From assembly GCA_934154805.1 (NCBI GenBank), contig CAKPGM010000003.1, positions 1-64,000 of the forward strand: DNA of 64,000 nt, written 5' to 3'. Source of the DNA: an uncultured Clostridia bacterium (GTDB taxonomy: Bacteria > Bacillota > Clostridia > TANB77 > CAG-508). Shown piece after piece: positions 63,717 to 64,000 of this stretch (its first letter is position 1; each line of letters starts with the position of its first letter). A program made the position numbers and the translations under genes. The notes under the pieces were generated by a model. It ran no database searches. It worked only from the letters and a program-made list of their open reading frames with translations, and had not been told where the DNA came from.

Positions 63717-64000
63717 ATGAAGGTTTTAGATAAAATAATATTATGTGTATTTTCAGTATTAGTATTGTTAATGTCAATACTAGTATGTTCTTTTATATTT
63801 GGATGGGTAGAATTACCAACATTCTATATGTTTTTTACGAGTGTGCTAAAAGACACAACAACTTGTAATATCCTTTTAGGAATAAATATTGTATTTATAT
63901 TATTAGCAATTAAAGGTATATTCTTTGAATCATCAGATAAAGAAGAAAAATATAAAGAAGGAATACTTTTAGAAAATGAAGATGGTAAATTATTGATAAC
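63717..64000 (+). CDS. amaP: AmaP-like membrane anchor, cut by window edge
   Basis: The first 94 codons of an open frame running off the window. It opens MKVLDKIILCVFSVLVLLMS with a membrane helix, has a second one (NILLGINIVFILLAIKGIFF), and continues ESSDKEEKYKEGILLENEDG. The two-helix start followed by a beta segment is the AmaP pattern. AGGAAAGGAACG precedes the ATG. The position after asp23 supports the call. Confidence 0.75.
   Translation, partial: MKVLDKIILCVFSVLVLLMSILVCSFIFGWVELPTFYMFFTSVLKDTTTCNILLGINIVFILLAIKGIFFESSDKEEKYKEGILLENEDGKLLI

Overview
The window is AT-rich, densely coded DNA typical of an anaerobic, spore-forming low-GC member of the Clostridia, probably a gut lineage. 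Signs of this are the strong purine-rich ribosome sites, heavy use of AGA/ATA codons, late sporulation genes (sigK, cwlJ/sleB-type hydrolase with gerQ, ylbJ, ytxC), pyruvate formate-lyase, rubrerythrin, split transketolase, TsaD, QueA/Tgt, CarD and the dnaG-rpoD pair. No rRNA, IS element or CRISPR array was seen. The 5' end cuts a tRNA-Phe and the 3' end cuts an amaP-like gene.

Layout. 1-320: 3' part of tRNA-Phe, then a 68-bp element that ends in a second copy of the tRNA 3' end. 320-1850: an ORF6N/PLD-like protein behind a LexA-like site, and a helical protein. 1.9-5.2 kb: hpt, then a trmR/trhP-type wobble-uridine modification pair, then a PopT-type carrier translocase. 5.2-6.8 kb: sporulation cluster with a frameshifted sigK, a SleB-type hydrolase and gerQ, preceded by a sigma-K-like promoter. 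6.8-9.8 kb: a signalling module made of an XRE regulator, a Spo0A-like response regulator, a 16-residue peptide gene and an AgrC-like kinase; phased operator-like repeats stand before both the regulator gene and the peptide gene. 9.8-11.6 kb: M23 peptidase, GtrA, tRNA-Trp, tmRNA. 11.7-18.5 kb: hemolysin III family protein, split transketolase, mutS2, recN. 18.6-33.4 kb: one long plus-strand block with site-2 protease, tsaD, phosphoesterase, tig-clpP-clpX, a membrane-anchored metallopeptidase-like protein, queA-tgt, a WG-repeat protein, and yajC-TIGR04086-HD-secD-secF. 33.4-38 kb: rhodanese, a 6S-like RNA candidate, ytxC, GH57 and a DUF4912 protein with a histone-H1-like tail. 38-46.6 kb: a pilin-like GLUG-repeat protein, small membrane proteins, lepA, mscS, rlmB, capA, rimO. 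46.9-53 kb: Rpn-type nuclease with a broken tail, rubrerythrin, dut, carD, dnaG, rpoD. 53.1-53.4 kb: tRNA-Met with a second copy of the tRNA-linked element. 53.5-64 kb: small sporulation-type proteins, ylbJ, a metal permease, pflA/pflB, an XRE regulator, a surface-protein operon ending in a pilin-like LRR protein, asp23 and amaP.

Two observations stand out. First, a short element sits just downstream of tRNA-Phe and tRNA-Met, with a half copy after tmRNA. Its ends copy the T-arm of the particular host tRNA, its core hairpin covaries between copies, and it carries a ribosome site and a conserved micro-reading frame. Second, the Spo0A-like regulator, 16-residue peptide and GHKL kinase look like a self-regulating peptide signalling circuit with no exporter or processing gene beside it. 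All functions come from reading the translated sequence; no database search was run.
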